Below, in pieces: positions 37,556 to 45,658 of a stretch of DNA of 64,000 bases. The stretch covers positions 1 through 64,000 of the forward strand of contig JAHDYG010000009.1 of assembly GCA_023383815.1 (NCBI GenBank). The letters run 5' to 3'. This DNA is from Rhodocyclaceae bacterium (GTDB lineage: Bacteria > Pseudomonadota > Gammaproteobacteria > Burkholderiales > Rhodocyclaceae). The notes below the pieces were generated by a model. It saw only the letters and a program-made list of their open reading frames with translations, was not told where the DNA came from and did not search any database. A program made the translations under genes and the position numbers. The first letter of the stretch is position 1; each line of letters starts with the position of its first letter.

Positions 37556-38197
37556 TCACGGGCGGATGAGCTGCCGTCGCGCCTGTTCCAGGTCGGACAG
37601 ACTGTGTGCGGAGGACAGGCCGCGCTGCCCTGCATAGGCGATCGCCGCGAGCAGCAGCTGCGCGATTGCGTAGGCATCTCCGAGTGCGTGCTGGCGCTGG
37701 AAGGTCTCGATGTCGAAGGATTTCATCCAGTTTGCGAGATTGGTCGGTCTTCCGCCGGAATGGTCGAAGAGGCCAGGGAGGACCCAGTACAGATCGATCC
37801 AGTCGAGATCTGCTTCGAGTCCGAGGTGGCGGCCGAAGGCGTGCTCGAGCATGGCCCGGTTGAGCGCGGAATTGTAAACAACGACCGGACCCTTGCCGCA
37901 GAGCGTGAGCAGGTTCATCAGGGCCGTGGCCGGATCCGGGTCGAGGCGCGCATGGTAGCTCTCGGCACCGATCACGGTATTGCCGCGGATGGCGATGCCT
38001 GCGACGGCAAGCAGGGGGTCGCGTTCGACTTCGAACCCCCCTGCTTCGGTGTTCAGCACCACGTAGCGGGTCTCGAAATGCGGTCGGGAAAGATCCGGAC
38101 GCGGCAGCGACTGCCAGTCGGCGAGCGCCTTGCGCAGTCCTTCGTCGAGATTCGAAGGATCGGTCCGGTTCGAAAGCAGGCGTGACAGCCAGTTCAT
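37556..38197 (-). CDS. DnaQ-fold exonuclease homologue with substituted catalytic residues
   Basis: The 213-residue protein has the RNase-H-like 3'-5' exonuclease fold of DEDDh enzymes. Of the four acidic residues, the first is asparagine (N49 in LNTEAGG, where LDTETTG is expected) and the third is also asparagine (N113 in YNSALNRAML, where FD is expected). E51, H170 and D174 (HALGDAYA) remain. Metal-dependent cleavage should therefore be lost or much reduced. The gene is 43 bp after the cNMP/CBS/DUF294 gene; active exonucleases often accompany that protein, so this one may have become a binding or regulatory subunit. That is inference. Confidence 0.75.
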   Translation of the reverse strand: MNWLSRLLSNRTDPSNLDEGLRKALADWQSLPRPDLSRPHFETRYVVLNTEAGGFEVERDPLLAVAGIAIRGNTVIGAESYHARLDPDPATALMNLLTLCGKGPVVVYNSALNRAMLEHAFGRHLGLEADLDWIDLYWVLPGLFDHSGGRPTNLANWMKSFDIETFQRQHALGDAYAIAQLLLAAIAYAGQRGLSSAHSLSDLEQARRQLIRP

Positions 38198-38240
38198 GGT
38201 CGATTCGGCAAGACCCGCGAGCCGTGTGCAAAAACCGCGA

Positions 38241-40169
38241 TCATAGCTGGTAATCGAGCTTCAGCCGTAACTGGAGTTTGCGAGCCTGGCGGAAGGACTC
38301 TTTCAGGATGCGGCGATCCAGCTCGTTCAAGCCTTCCGGCCTGATCCGGTTGTCGCCCGGAGAGCCGTGCTCGGTGTCGATGTGCTGGGTGCGCAGGCGC
38401 AGCAACTGGATGAAATGAAACCCGTCGATGATGGCGGACAGTTCCTCGCGGTGGATGCCCAGTCGCGTGCCTGCAATGCGGAGCCGCTGGACCGTGCTGC
38501 TGGGGCCGACCCCGGTGCGCAGGGCTAGGATGCGGGCTACGTCGACGAACAGGCGGGCGCCTGATTTCTTGAGATCGATCGTGCCATCGTCGTCGACGAG
38601 AAAATCCCGGATCCGACCCAGCGGCGGGCTGGCCTGCAGGGCATTGGCCGACATCATCATGAGAAAACTGGAGTTCGCGCTGGCCACCTTGTTGAGCCAG
38701 GCGCGCAGCGTGTCGCCATACTGTTCATTGCCCGACAACACGCGAAAATCGAAGAAGATCGTCGCATTGAGCAACGCTTGCGGGTCGGGCTCGCGGATCC
38801 AGTCGGAGAACCGGTGTTGCCATTGTTCCCAGGTCAGGCACAGGTCCGGGTTGCTCGCCATGATATTTCCGGTGCATAGCGGAAATCCGCAAGCCGCGAG
38901 GCATTCGTTGACGTCGCGTGCGAACTTCAGCAGTCGGGCCTTGAAGGCTTCCTTGTCCTCGCCCTCGGGTACGACGTAGATCAGTCCGTTGTCCTGGTCG
39001 GTCGACAGCGTCTGCTCGTGCCGCCCCTCGGAGCCAAAGGCGAGCCATGCATAGTCGAGGCCGTGCAGGTTGTGGCGTTCGATCTCGATCTCGATGATGC
39101 GTCTTGTCAGTGCGTCGTTGAGCGAGGAGATGAAGCGTGTGAGCTGTTCGGCTGCGATCCCCTGCGCGACGAGGTTCAGTGCGAGCTGGCGGATGTCCTT
39201 GCTCGCGCGCTGCAAGGCGTCGATCGAGCTCGCGCCCTCGATGCTCGCCCGCACCTGGCGCAGGCTGATGCGTTGCAGCGAAAACAGGTCGCGCTCGGAG
39301 ACGACGCCGGTGAGGCGCCCCTCGCTGTTGACGACGAGCATGTGACGCAGCTTGTGCGCCGCCATTTCGAGCGTCGCATCGTAGGCCGAAGCGGTTTCCG
39401 GCATCGAGAACGGCTCGGTCGTCATGACCTCGCGGATCGGTCGGGCCAGATCGAAGCCCGGCAGCACGATGCGCGGCAGGATGTCACTCTGGGTCAGGAT
39501 GCCGAGCGGCCGCCCCTGGTCGTCGGCGACCATCATGCAACCGATGCGCTGGGCGGCCATCGTCTCCAGCGCACTGCGCACCGGCGTCTCCGGACCAACG
39601 AATACCGCTTCGCGCTTGAGAAGCTCACCCAGCGGCGTGATCATCGTCTGCTGCTCTGCGGCGCGCTGCGAGAAGGTGGTCTGAAGTTGCTGGCGCGCCT
39701 GGATCAGGAGGTCTGCGATGTACTGCGTGCAGTGCAGGTGGAACACCTGGCTCATCAGCATCAGCTTCATGAACGCATCGGCCGGAAGCTGGTAGAGGTA
39801 GGTGTCCTCGACCGCGACGTAGGCATTGGTCGATGCGCGCTGTGCGGCGATCGAACCGATCGGGAAGCCTTCGCCCGGTCCGAGCGGGACCATGGCGTAT
39901 TCGGTGACCGCCGTGGCGCCTGCCTGGCGGGCGTGCACCTTGCCTCTCAGGACGATGTGGAAGTGTTTCGGAGCGCCCATCTCCGGGGTGATGATGTCGC
40001 TTCCGCGCGGGTAGAAGGCGAGCTGGAGATTGCGCGCGAGCCAGGTTCGCGCCTTCGCTTCCATGCGGTTGTAGGGCGGAAAGCGGTTGAGGAAATCGGT
40101 GACCGTCGCGGCCAGCAGGTCGGGTGCGGTGGGTGCGGCGGTGGCCGCAGGCGGCGTGACTTCGGTCAT
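38241..40169 (-). CDS. cNMP-binding/CBS/DUF294 nucleotidyltransferase-like protein
   Basis: This 642-residue cytoplasmic protein has a cyclic-nucleotide-binding domain (about 45-140; NPxxPRGSDI-type entry in FYPRGSDIITPEMG). Two CBS domains follow (about 175-305; GILTQSDILPRI, LTGVVSERDLFSL), then a DUF294 nucleotidyltransferase domain. The latter has GSEGRHEQTLSTDQDNGLIY, where GS and D-x-D form the active site, and a helical DUF294 C-terminal domain. The architecture recalls GlnD/GlnE-like signal-controlled transferases, but the target is unknown. It lies directly upstream of the degenerate exonuclease. Confidence 0.85.
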   Translation of the reverse strand: MTEVTPPAATAAPTAPDLLAATVTDFLNRFPPYNRMEAKARTWLARNLQLAFYPRGSDIITPEMGAPKHFHIVLRGKVHARQAGATAVTEYAMVPLGPGEGFPIGSIAAQRASTNAYVAVEDTYLYQLPADAFMKLMLMSQVFHLHCTQYIADLLIQARQQLQTTFSQRAAEQQTMITPLGELLKREAVFVGPETPVRSALETMAAQRIGCMMVADDQGRPLGILTQSDILPRIVLPGFDLARPIREVMTTEPFSMPETASAYDATLEMAAHKLRHMLVVNSEGRLTGVVSERDLFSLQRISLRQVRASIEGASSIDALQRASKDIRQLALNLVAQGIAAEQLTRFISSLNDALTRRIIEIEIERHNLHGLDYAWLAFGSEGRHEQTLSTDQDNGLIYVVPEGEDKEAFKARLLKFARDVNECLAACGFPLCTGNIMASNPDLCLTWEQWQHRFSDWIREPDPQALLNATIFFDFRVLSGNEQYGDTLRAWLNKVASANSSFLMMMSANALQASPPLGRIRDFLVDDDGTIDLKKSGARLFVDVARILALRTGVGPSSTVQRLRIAGTRLGIHREELSAIIDGFHFIQLLRLRTQHIDTEHGSPGDNRIRPEGLNELDRRILKESFRQARKLQLRLKLDYQL

Positions 40170-40253
40170 CTTGTCTTTCCCTGTCGATCCTGATGGAGCG
40201 GGGCCGGCCGAGCGGCGTCCGGCCCCGGACGAATGCTACCCCGGTCTGCGCGT

Positions 40254-41660
40254 CTAAAGCACCTCTGCGGCATGGTCGGCCAGGCGCGAGCGCTCGCCGC
40301 GTTGCAGCGTGATGTGTCCAGAATGCGCCCAGCCCTTGAATCGGTCGACGACGAAGGTCAGGCCGGAGCTGCCCTCGGTGAGATAGGGCGTGTCGATCTG
40401 GGCGATGTTTCCGAGGCAGACGACCTTGGTGCCGGGGCCTGCGCGCGTGATCAGCGTCTTCATCTGCTTCGGCGTCAGGTTCTGCGCTTCGTCGATGATC
40501 AGGAACTTGTTGATGAAGGTCCGGCCGCGCATGAAGTTCAGGCTCTTGATCTTGATGCGGGAGCGGATCAGGTCGCGGGTCGCGGCCCGGCCCCAGTCGC
40601 CGCCTTCGCCGGTGGTCCCGTTGAGGACATCGAGGTTGTCTTCGAGCGCGCCCATCCACGGCGCCATCTTTTCTTCCTCGGAACCGGGGAGAAAACCGAT
40701 GTCCTCGCCGACCGGTACCGTCACGCGCGTCATGATGATCTCGGAGTAACGCTTCGATTCGAGCACCTGCGTCAGCGCTGCGGCGAGCGTCAGGAGCGTC
40801 TTGCCCGTGCCCGCCTGGCCGAGCAGGGTCACGAAATCGATCTCCGGGTCCATCAGCAGGTTGAGCGCGAAGTTCTGCTCGCGATTCCGTGCCGTGATGC
40901 CCCAGACGCTGTGGCGTGTGTGGCTGTAGTCCGTGAGCGTGCGGATCAGCACGCTCTTGCCGTTTTTCTCGCGGACCCAGGCCTGCAGCGGCGCGGGGCC
41001 GTCCTGCCACAGGAATTCGTTGATCAGCAACTCGGCTGTGCCCGGGCCCTTGAGGCGGTAGCAGGTGTGGCTTTCCTCCTTCCACGACTCCATGTCCTTG
41101 CCGTTCGCTTCCCAGAACTCGGCCGACAGCTCGCGCGAGCCGGTGTAGAGCAGGTCGCTGTCTTCGAGCACCTTGTCGTTGAAGTAGTCCTGCGCTTCGA
41201 GGCCGAGTGCGCGGGCCTTGATGCGCATGTTGATGTCCTTGGAAACCAGGATCACCGGGCGCTTCTCGAAGCGCTCCGCCAGATGCATCGCAACCGCGAT
41301 GATCTGGTTGTCGCCCTTCACGGTTGGCAGGGCGTCGGGCAGTTCGACGCGAATCGCCTCGGTCTGCAGGAAGAGCTTGCCGGTAGCCAGGCCGCGCGAC
41401 GGTTCTTCGAGCGCGATGCCGTCCCGAATGCCGTGGGCGCTGGTACTGACGATCTCATCCATCATGCGGCTGGCCTGGCGCGCATTGCGCGCGACTTCCG
41501 ACATGCCCTTCTTGTTCGCGTCGAGCTCTTCGAGCGTCATCATCGGGATGAAGAGGTCATGTTCTTCGAAACGGAACAGGCTCGTCGGATCGTGCATCAG
41601 CACGTTGGTGTCGAGGATGAACAGCTTGTTGGCCGGGGTGCGTGCGCTGCGTTTCGCCAT
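40254..41660 (-). CDS. PhoH-family ATPase with N-terminal PIN domain
   Basis: A 468-residue protein with an N-terminal PIN nuclease domain (LFILDTNVLMHDP; further acidic residues in EELDANKKG and SKDINMRIKA). A PhoH NTPase domain follows, with Walker A GQAGTGKTLLTL and Walker B FLIIDEAQNLTP. Such PIN-PhoH proteins unwind and cleave RNA in some bacteria. The gene is separate from both neighbours, 48 bp after bcp on the same strand. Confidence 0.9.
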   Translation of the reverse strand: MAKRSARTPANKLFILDTNVLMHDPTSLFRFEEHDLFIPMMTLEELDANKKGMSEVARNARQASRMMDEIVSTSAHGIRDGIALEEPSRGLATGKLFLQTEAIRVELPDALPTVKGDNQIIAVAMHLAERFEKRPVILVSKDINMRIKARALGLEAQDYFNDKVLEDSDLLYTGSRELSAEFWEANGKDMESWKEESHTCYRLKGPGTAELLINEFLWQDGPAPLQAWVREKNGKSVLIRTLTDYSHTRHSVWGITARNREQNFALNLLMDPEIDFVTLLGQAGTGKTLLTLAAALTQVLESKRYSEIIMTRVTVPVGEDIGFLPGSEEEKMAPWMGALEDNLDVLNGTTGEGGDWGRAATRDLIRSRIKIKSLNFMRGRTFINKFLIIDEAQNLTPKQMKTLITRAGPGTKVVCLGNIAQIDTPYLTEGSSGLTFVVDRFKGWAHSGHITLQRGERSRLADHAAEVL

Positions 41661-41708
41661 GCTTGAACGGGCTCCGGAAATGGAAGGGCGTCGGTCTGTA
41701 CGATCGGT

Positions 41709-42173
41709 TCAGAGGCCGCGGACGAAATCCAGGACCTCGTCGGCGTGACCCGGGATCTTCACGCCGCGCCACTCGCGCGCGATCCGTCCTTCGGCGTCGA
41801 TCACGAAGGTGCTGCGTTCGATGCCACGCACCTTTTTCCCATACATGTTCTTCTGTTTCATGACAGCGAAGGCGCCGCAGGCGACTTCGTCCGGGTCGGA
41901 GATCAGCTCGAACGGCAGGCCGAGCTTGGCCTTGAAGTTCTCGTGCGACTTCACGCTGTCGCGCGAAAGACCGAACACCGAGCAGCCGGCGGCGGTGAAG
42001 GCCTCGTGCCGGTCTCTGAAATCGGCGGTCTCGTTCGTGCAGCCCGGCGTGTTGTCCTTGGGGTAGAAGTAGAGCACGATCTTGCGCCCGCGCAGGGCCT
42101 TGAGCGATACGTTCGTGTCGCTGGTGGCGGGGAGTTCGAAGTCGGGGGCAGCGGGGCGATCGTCGGGGCGCAT
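41709..42173 (-). CDS. bcp: Bcp/PrxQ-type peroxiredoxin
   Basis: The 154-residue thiol peroxidase has the peroxidatic C45 in DNTPGCTNETADFRD. The resolving cysteine normally five residues later (position 50) is alanine. C64 and C99 remain as possible resolving partners, or the enzyme uses a one-cysteine cycle. The start at 42173 is preceded by AAGGAG; upstream in-frame codons lack similarity. It is divergent from the AbrB/MazF-type pair. Confidence 0.9.
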   Translation of the reverse strand: MRPDDRPAAPDFELPATSDTNVSLKALRGRKIVLYFYPKDNTPGCTNETADFRDRHEAFTAAGCSVFGLSRDSVKSHENFKAKLGLPFELISDPDEVACGAFAVMKQKNMYGKKVRGIERSTFVIDAEGRIAREWRGVKIPGHADEVLDFVRGL

Positions 42174-42274
42174 CGAGGCTCCTTGTCTTGTAGTTGTGGC
42201 GGACGAACGCAGCGTAGCGGACTTGCTCGTGGTTTGACAATCGGCGTGGCTTGAGGTGCTTGCATGGGTGCTGT

Positions 42275-42304
42275 AAAGTAAGAATGTAATGCAATTCATA
42301 CTTT
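42275..42304 (+). promoter_or_regulatory. Dyad operator of the AbrB/MazF-type toxin-antitoxin genes
   Basis: AAAGTA-n-GAAT and ATTC-n-TACTTT form a 30-bp interrupted palindrome with an 8-bp centre, ending one base before the CAGGAGG ribosome site. AbrB-type antitoxins bind such AT-rich dyads to repress themselves. Confidence 0.55.
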
Positions 42305-42316
42305 CAGGAGGGCATC

Positions 42317-42547
42317 ATGCTTGCCGTCGCCCGGATCACCGCCAAGGGTCAGACCACCATCCCGCAGGATGTGCGTGCCGCGCTCCACGTGGCGCCCGGG
42401 GATCTCATCGCGTGGGAGGTCAGCGCTGACGGTACGGCGACCGTGCGTCGGGTCCTTCCACTCGACCTGGAGTATCTGCGTGCCATGGAGGGGACGCTCT
42501 CCGAATGGAGCAGCAGCGCGGACGAGGATGCGTATCGTGATCTTTGA
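42317..42547 (+). CDS. AbrB/MazE-type antitoxin
   Basis: The 76-residue protein opens LAVARITAKGQTTIPQDVRAALH, the swapped-hairpin AbrB DNA-binding motif. A short C-terminal helix (EYLRAMEGTLSEWSSSADEDAYRDL) probably covers the toxin. A strong AGGAGGGC ribosome site precedes it. The downstream toxin gene begins 11 bases before its stop codon, so the two are translationally coupled. Confidence 0.88.
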   Translation: MLAVARITAKGQTTIPQDVRAALHVAPGDLIAWEVSADGTATVRRVLPLDLEYLRAMEGTLSEWSSSADEDAYRDL

Positions 42548-42896
42548 GCGTTTCATGGTTGTGCGTGTGCCGTTCCCGTTTACCGACCGCGACGCAACCA
42601 AGAACCGCCCGGCGCTGGTTCTCTCGGCAGCCACAGGGTTCAACACTCCGGCCGGGCATTCGGTGATGGCGATGATCACGTCCACCGGGAATCCACCCTG
42701 GCCGCTGGACTGTGCGATCACCGATCTGGGCTCTGCCGGTTTGCCAGCCCCTTCGCTGGTCCGATTCAAACTCTTCACGCTGGATCATCGCCTGGTGCGC
42801 GGCGCCTTGGGCAGGCTGGCGCCCGAGGATGCCCGCACGGTTACCCTCGCGCTGGATCGGTTGTTTGCAGACGAAATCAGAACGACCGGAACTTGA
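42537..42896 (+). CDS. PemK/MazF-family toxin endoribonuclease
   Basis: A 119-residue protein with the MazF fold, opening IFERFMVVRVPFPFTDRDATKNRPALVLS, where the RPALVLS strand lines the RNA-binding site. MazF toxins cleave mRNA at short motifs. GTG at 42537 is chosen because residues from there match the family N-terminus and GAGG lies upstream; ATG at 42555 would remove six residues. Pairing with an AbrB-type antitoxin is common for this subfamily. Confidence 0.85.
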   Translation: MIFERFMVVRVPFPFTDRDATKNRPALVLSAATGFNTPAGHSVMAMITSTGNPPWPLDCAITDLGSAGLPAPSLVRFKLFTLDHRLVRGALGRLAPEDARTVTLALDRLFADEIRTTGT

Positions 42897-42912
42897 GCGG
42901 AGCGCGCCCATC

Positions 42913-43707
42913 TTGGATTACTTTCAGACCGTCCTGCTCGCGCTGATCCAGGGGGTCACCGAGTTTCTGCCGATCTCCAGCTCGGCACACCTGATCCTGG
43001 TTCCGGTCGTCACCGGATGGCCGGACCAGGGGCTCGCCTTCGATGTGGCGGTGCATGCCGGCTCGCTCGCCGCGGTCGTCGTCTATTTCCGCGAGGAGCT
43101 GCGGCACATGGCTGTGGCGGGTGTGCGATCGCTCGCAGGGCGGCACGATCGTGAATCGCGCCTGGCCTGGGCCGTCGTGCTGGGGACCGTGCCGGTCGTC
43201 GGGTTCGGGCTGGCGGGCAAGTCAACCATCGAGGCGGCTCTGCGCGGTCCGCTGGTGATCGCGACGACGGCGATCGTCTTCGGTCTGTTGCTCTGGTGGG
43301 CCGACGCGCGGGCGCGTCAGGAACGCGACGAGTACTCCATCGGCTGGCGCGAGGCGGTACTGGTCGGCCTGGCCCAGGCGGTTGCGCTGATCCCCGGCAC
43401 GTCGCGCTCGGGGATCACGATGACGGCGGGGCTCATGCTGGGGCTCACGCGTGAAGCGTCGGCGCGCTTTTCCTTCCTGCTCTCGATTCCGACCCTTCTG
43501 GCCGCCAACGTGCTCATCGGGCGGGACCTGCTGCGCGAACCGCAGAGCGTGGACTGGGGGGTGCTGGCGCTCGGTACAGTGGTCGCCGGGCTGAGCGCGT
43601 ATGCCTGCATTCACTATTTCATCCGCCTGCTCTCACGCACGGGGATGTTGCCATACGTGCTCTACCGGATCGCGCTCGGCCTGCTGCTGTTCTGGCTGTT
43701 CTGGTAG
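42913..43707 (+). CDS. uppP: Undecaprenyl-diphosphatase UppP
   Basis: The 264-residue membrane phosphatase recycles the undecaprenyl carrier for cell-wall synthesis. Catalytic motifs are EFLPISSSAHL near the N-terminus and PGTSRSGIT about residue 165. Eight hydrophobic segments fit the family. The start is TTG at 42913, since the protein begins DYFQTVLLALIQGVTEF like other UppP proteins and no ATG is nearby. It lies 16 bp after the toxin gene, which may supply some transcription. Confidence 0.92.
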   Translation: MDYFQTVLLALIQGVTEFLPISSSAHLILVPVVTGWPDQGLAFDVAVHAGSLAAVVVYFREELRHMAVAGVRSLAGRHDRESRLAWAVVLGTVPVVGFGLAGKSTIEAALRGPLVIATTAIVFGLLLWWADARARQERDEYSIGWREAVLVGLAQAVALIPGTSRSGITMTAGLMLGLTREASARFSFLLSIPTLLAANVLIGRDLLREPQSVDWGVLALGTVVAGLSAYACIHYFIRLLSRTGMLPYVLYRIALGLLLFWLFW

Positions 43708-43726
43708 CGCGCGCTTCGGGCAGCGC

Positions 43727-44104
43727 TCACTCCGGATCGAGCAACAGTGCCGCAACCACGGCCCGGCCCTCGTTGACGAGCACGTTGTAGGTCCGGCAGG
43801 CGGCGCCCAGATCCATGACCTCGAAGCCCACCCGCGCCTCGATCAACGGCCGCAGCAGGGCATGCGGCGGGAAGCGCAGACGTGCGCCGGTGCCGATCAT
43901 CACGATCTCGGGCGCGAGATCCAGGATCTTCGAGAAATCTTCCGCGGTCAGACCGTCGAAACCTGCGGTCGCCCAGCCCGGGACGATCTGCCGTGCGCCC
44001 ACGATCAGGTTGCCGTCATGACGCACCTTGTTGATCATCAGGTGATCGGCGCCGTAACCGGTGATGAGGTTCAGGTCGGGGTTCTGTTCGAGCGTCAGCT
44101 TCAT
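43727..44104 (-). CDS. Mth938-like domain protein
   Basis: A 125-residue single-domain protein of the Mth938/NDUFAF3-like family, with ITGYGADHLMINKVRHDG and EIVMIGTGARLRFPP as characteristic strands. Members are small soluble proteins of unclear function in bacteria; a mitochondrial relative assists complex I assembly. The ATG at 44104 begins MKLTLEQ and is favoured over an upstream in-frame start. It is convergent with uppP and divergent from the aminotransferase gene. Confidence 0.85.
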   Translation of the reverse strand: MKLTLEQNPDLNLITGYGADHLMINKVRHDGNLIVGARQIVPGWATAGFDGLTAEDFSKILDLAPEIVMIGTGARLRFPPHALLRPLIEARVGFEVMDLGAACRTYNVLVNEGRAVVAALLLDPE

Positions 44105-44280
44105 GTGCGGCAGGGTTCGAATCGTGAATTGCCGGTGCGGGATCGGCTGGATTAGATTACCTGTTTTCCACCTTGCCCGCACAGCGCGATTGTGCAGTGC
44201 AGGGTAGATGTTTTACCCTACAAGCTTGCCGGTTCCTGCCCGGATCCGGTCCTGCATGTGCCGAACGAGGAAATGCCGAG

Positions 44281-45582
44281 ATGAGCGTGACGAGCAAATT
44301 GCAACTGGCCCAGGTGACTCCGGTCGCGCCGGAGCGACCCGACGAGATCGCCGCAATGAGACCAATCCGCAAGTCCGCCAAGCTGGCCGACGTCTGCTAC
44401 GACATCCGCGGTCCGGTACTCGCCCGCGCGAAGCAGATGGAGGACGAAGGGCACCGGATCATCAAGCTCAACATCGGCAATCTGGCGCCGTTCGGTTTCG
44501 AGGCGCCCGAAGAGATCGTTGTCGACGTGATCCACAACCTGCGCGAGGCCTCGGGCTATTCCGAGTCGAAGGGGCTGTTCGCCGCGCGCAAGGCGATCAT
44601 GCACTACACCCAGCAGAAGAAGATCGCCGGGGTCGGGATCGAGGACATCTACATCGGCAACGGCGCTTCCGAACTGATCGTGATGGCGATGCAGGCGCTC
44701 CTGAACAACGGCGACGAGGTGCTGGTGCCGGCGCCCGACTACCCGCTGTGGACCGCTGCGGTGAGCCTTGCGGGCGGCAACCCGCGGCACTACATCTGCG
44801 ACGAGCAGGCGCACTGGTTCCCTGACCTCGACGACATTCGCAGCAAGATCACTCCCAACACCCGCGCGCTCGTCATCATCAACCCGAACAACCCGACCGG
44901 CACGCTGTACCCGGACGACGTGTTGCGCGAACTGGTGGAGATCGCGCGCCAGCACCAGCTGATCGTGTTCGCCGACGAGATCTACGACAAGATGCTGTAT
45001 GACGGGGGCAGGCACACCTCGATCGCTTCGCTCGCCGAGGACGTGCTGTTCGTCACCCTCAACGGGCTGTCGAAGAACTACCGCGCCTGCGGGTATCGTG
45101 CCGGGTGGATGGTCGTGTCGGGTGAGAAGCGCCACGCGCAGGACTACATCGAGGGGCTGACGATGCTCGCCTCGATGCGGCTGTGCTCGAACGTGCCCGG
45201 TCAGTGGGCGATCCAGACGGCGTTGGGGGGCTACCAGAGCATCGAGGAGCTGATCGCACCCGATGGTCGCCTGACCCGCCAGCGCGATCTGGCCTGGAGC
45301 CTGCTGACGGCGATTCCCGGGGTGAGCTGCGTCAAGCCGAGCGCCGCGCTGTATCTCTTCCCGCGGCTCGATCCGAAGATCTACCCGATCGAGAACGACC
45401 AGAACTTCGTGCTCGAACTGCTCGAAGAAGAGCGTGTGCTGCTGGTCCAGGGGACCGGATTCAACTGGACGCGCCCCGATCATTTCCGGCTTGTCTTCCT
45501 GCCGCATGAGGACGACCTGCACGACGCCATCGGACGCATCGCGCGCTTCCTCGACCAGTACCGCAAGCGGCACGGCACCTGA
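44281..45582 (+). CDS. alaA: Alanine-synthesising aminotransferase AlaA
   Basis: This PLP aminotransferase closely follows E. coli AlaA: SAKLADVCYDIRGPVL, FGFEAPEEI, GDEVLVPAPDYPLWTAAVSL, NPNNPTGTLYPDD, and the Schiff-base lysine in LNGLSKNYRACGYR. It makes alanine from pyruvate with glutamate. ATG at 44281 (433 residues) has GAGGAA upstream. ATG at 44356 (408 residues) is where E. coli AlaA begins and remains possible. It is followed by hom on the same strand. Confidence 0.93.
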   Translation: MSVTSKLQLAQVTPVAPERPDEIAAMRPIRKSAKLADVCYDIRGPVLARAKQMEDEGHRIIKLNIGNLAPFGFEAPEEIVVDVIHNLREASGYSESKGLFAARKAIMHYTQQKKIAGVGIEDIYIGNGASELIVMAMQALLNNGDEVLVPAPDYPLWTAAVSLAGGNPRHYICDEQAHWFPDLDDIRSKITPNTRALVIINPNNPTGTLYPDDVLRELVEIARQHQLIVFADEIYDKMLYDGGRHTSIASLAEDVLFVTLNGLSKNYRACGYRAGWMVVSGEKRHAQDYIEGLTMLASMRLCSNVPGQWAIQTALGGYQSIEELIAPDGRLTRQRDLAWSLLTAIPGVSCVKPSAALYLFPRLDPKIYPIENDQNFVLELLEEERVLLVQGTGFNWTRPDHFRLVFLPHEDDLHDAIGRIARFLDQYRKRHGT

Positions 45583-45658
45583 GCGCCTGCCCCGGGGCAG
45601 GGCCGGGCGGCCGGCGACCGAACAGGCATCACCGAACCATCAACCATTGGCGCAAGAC

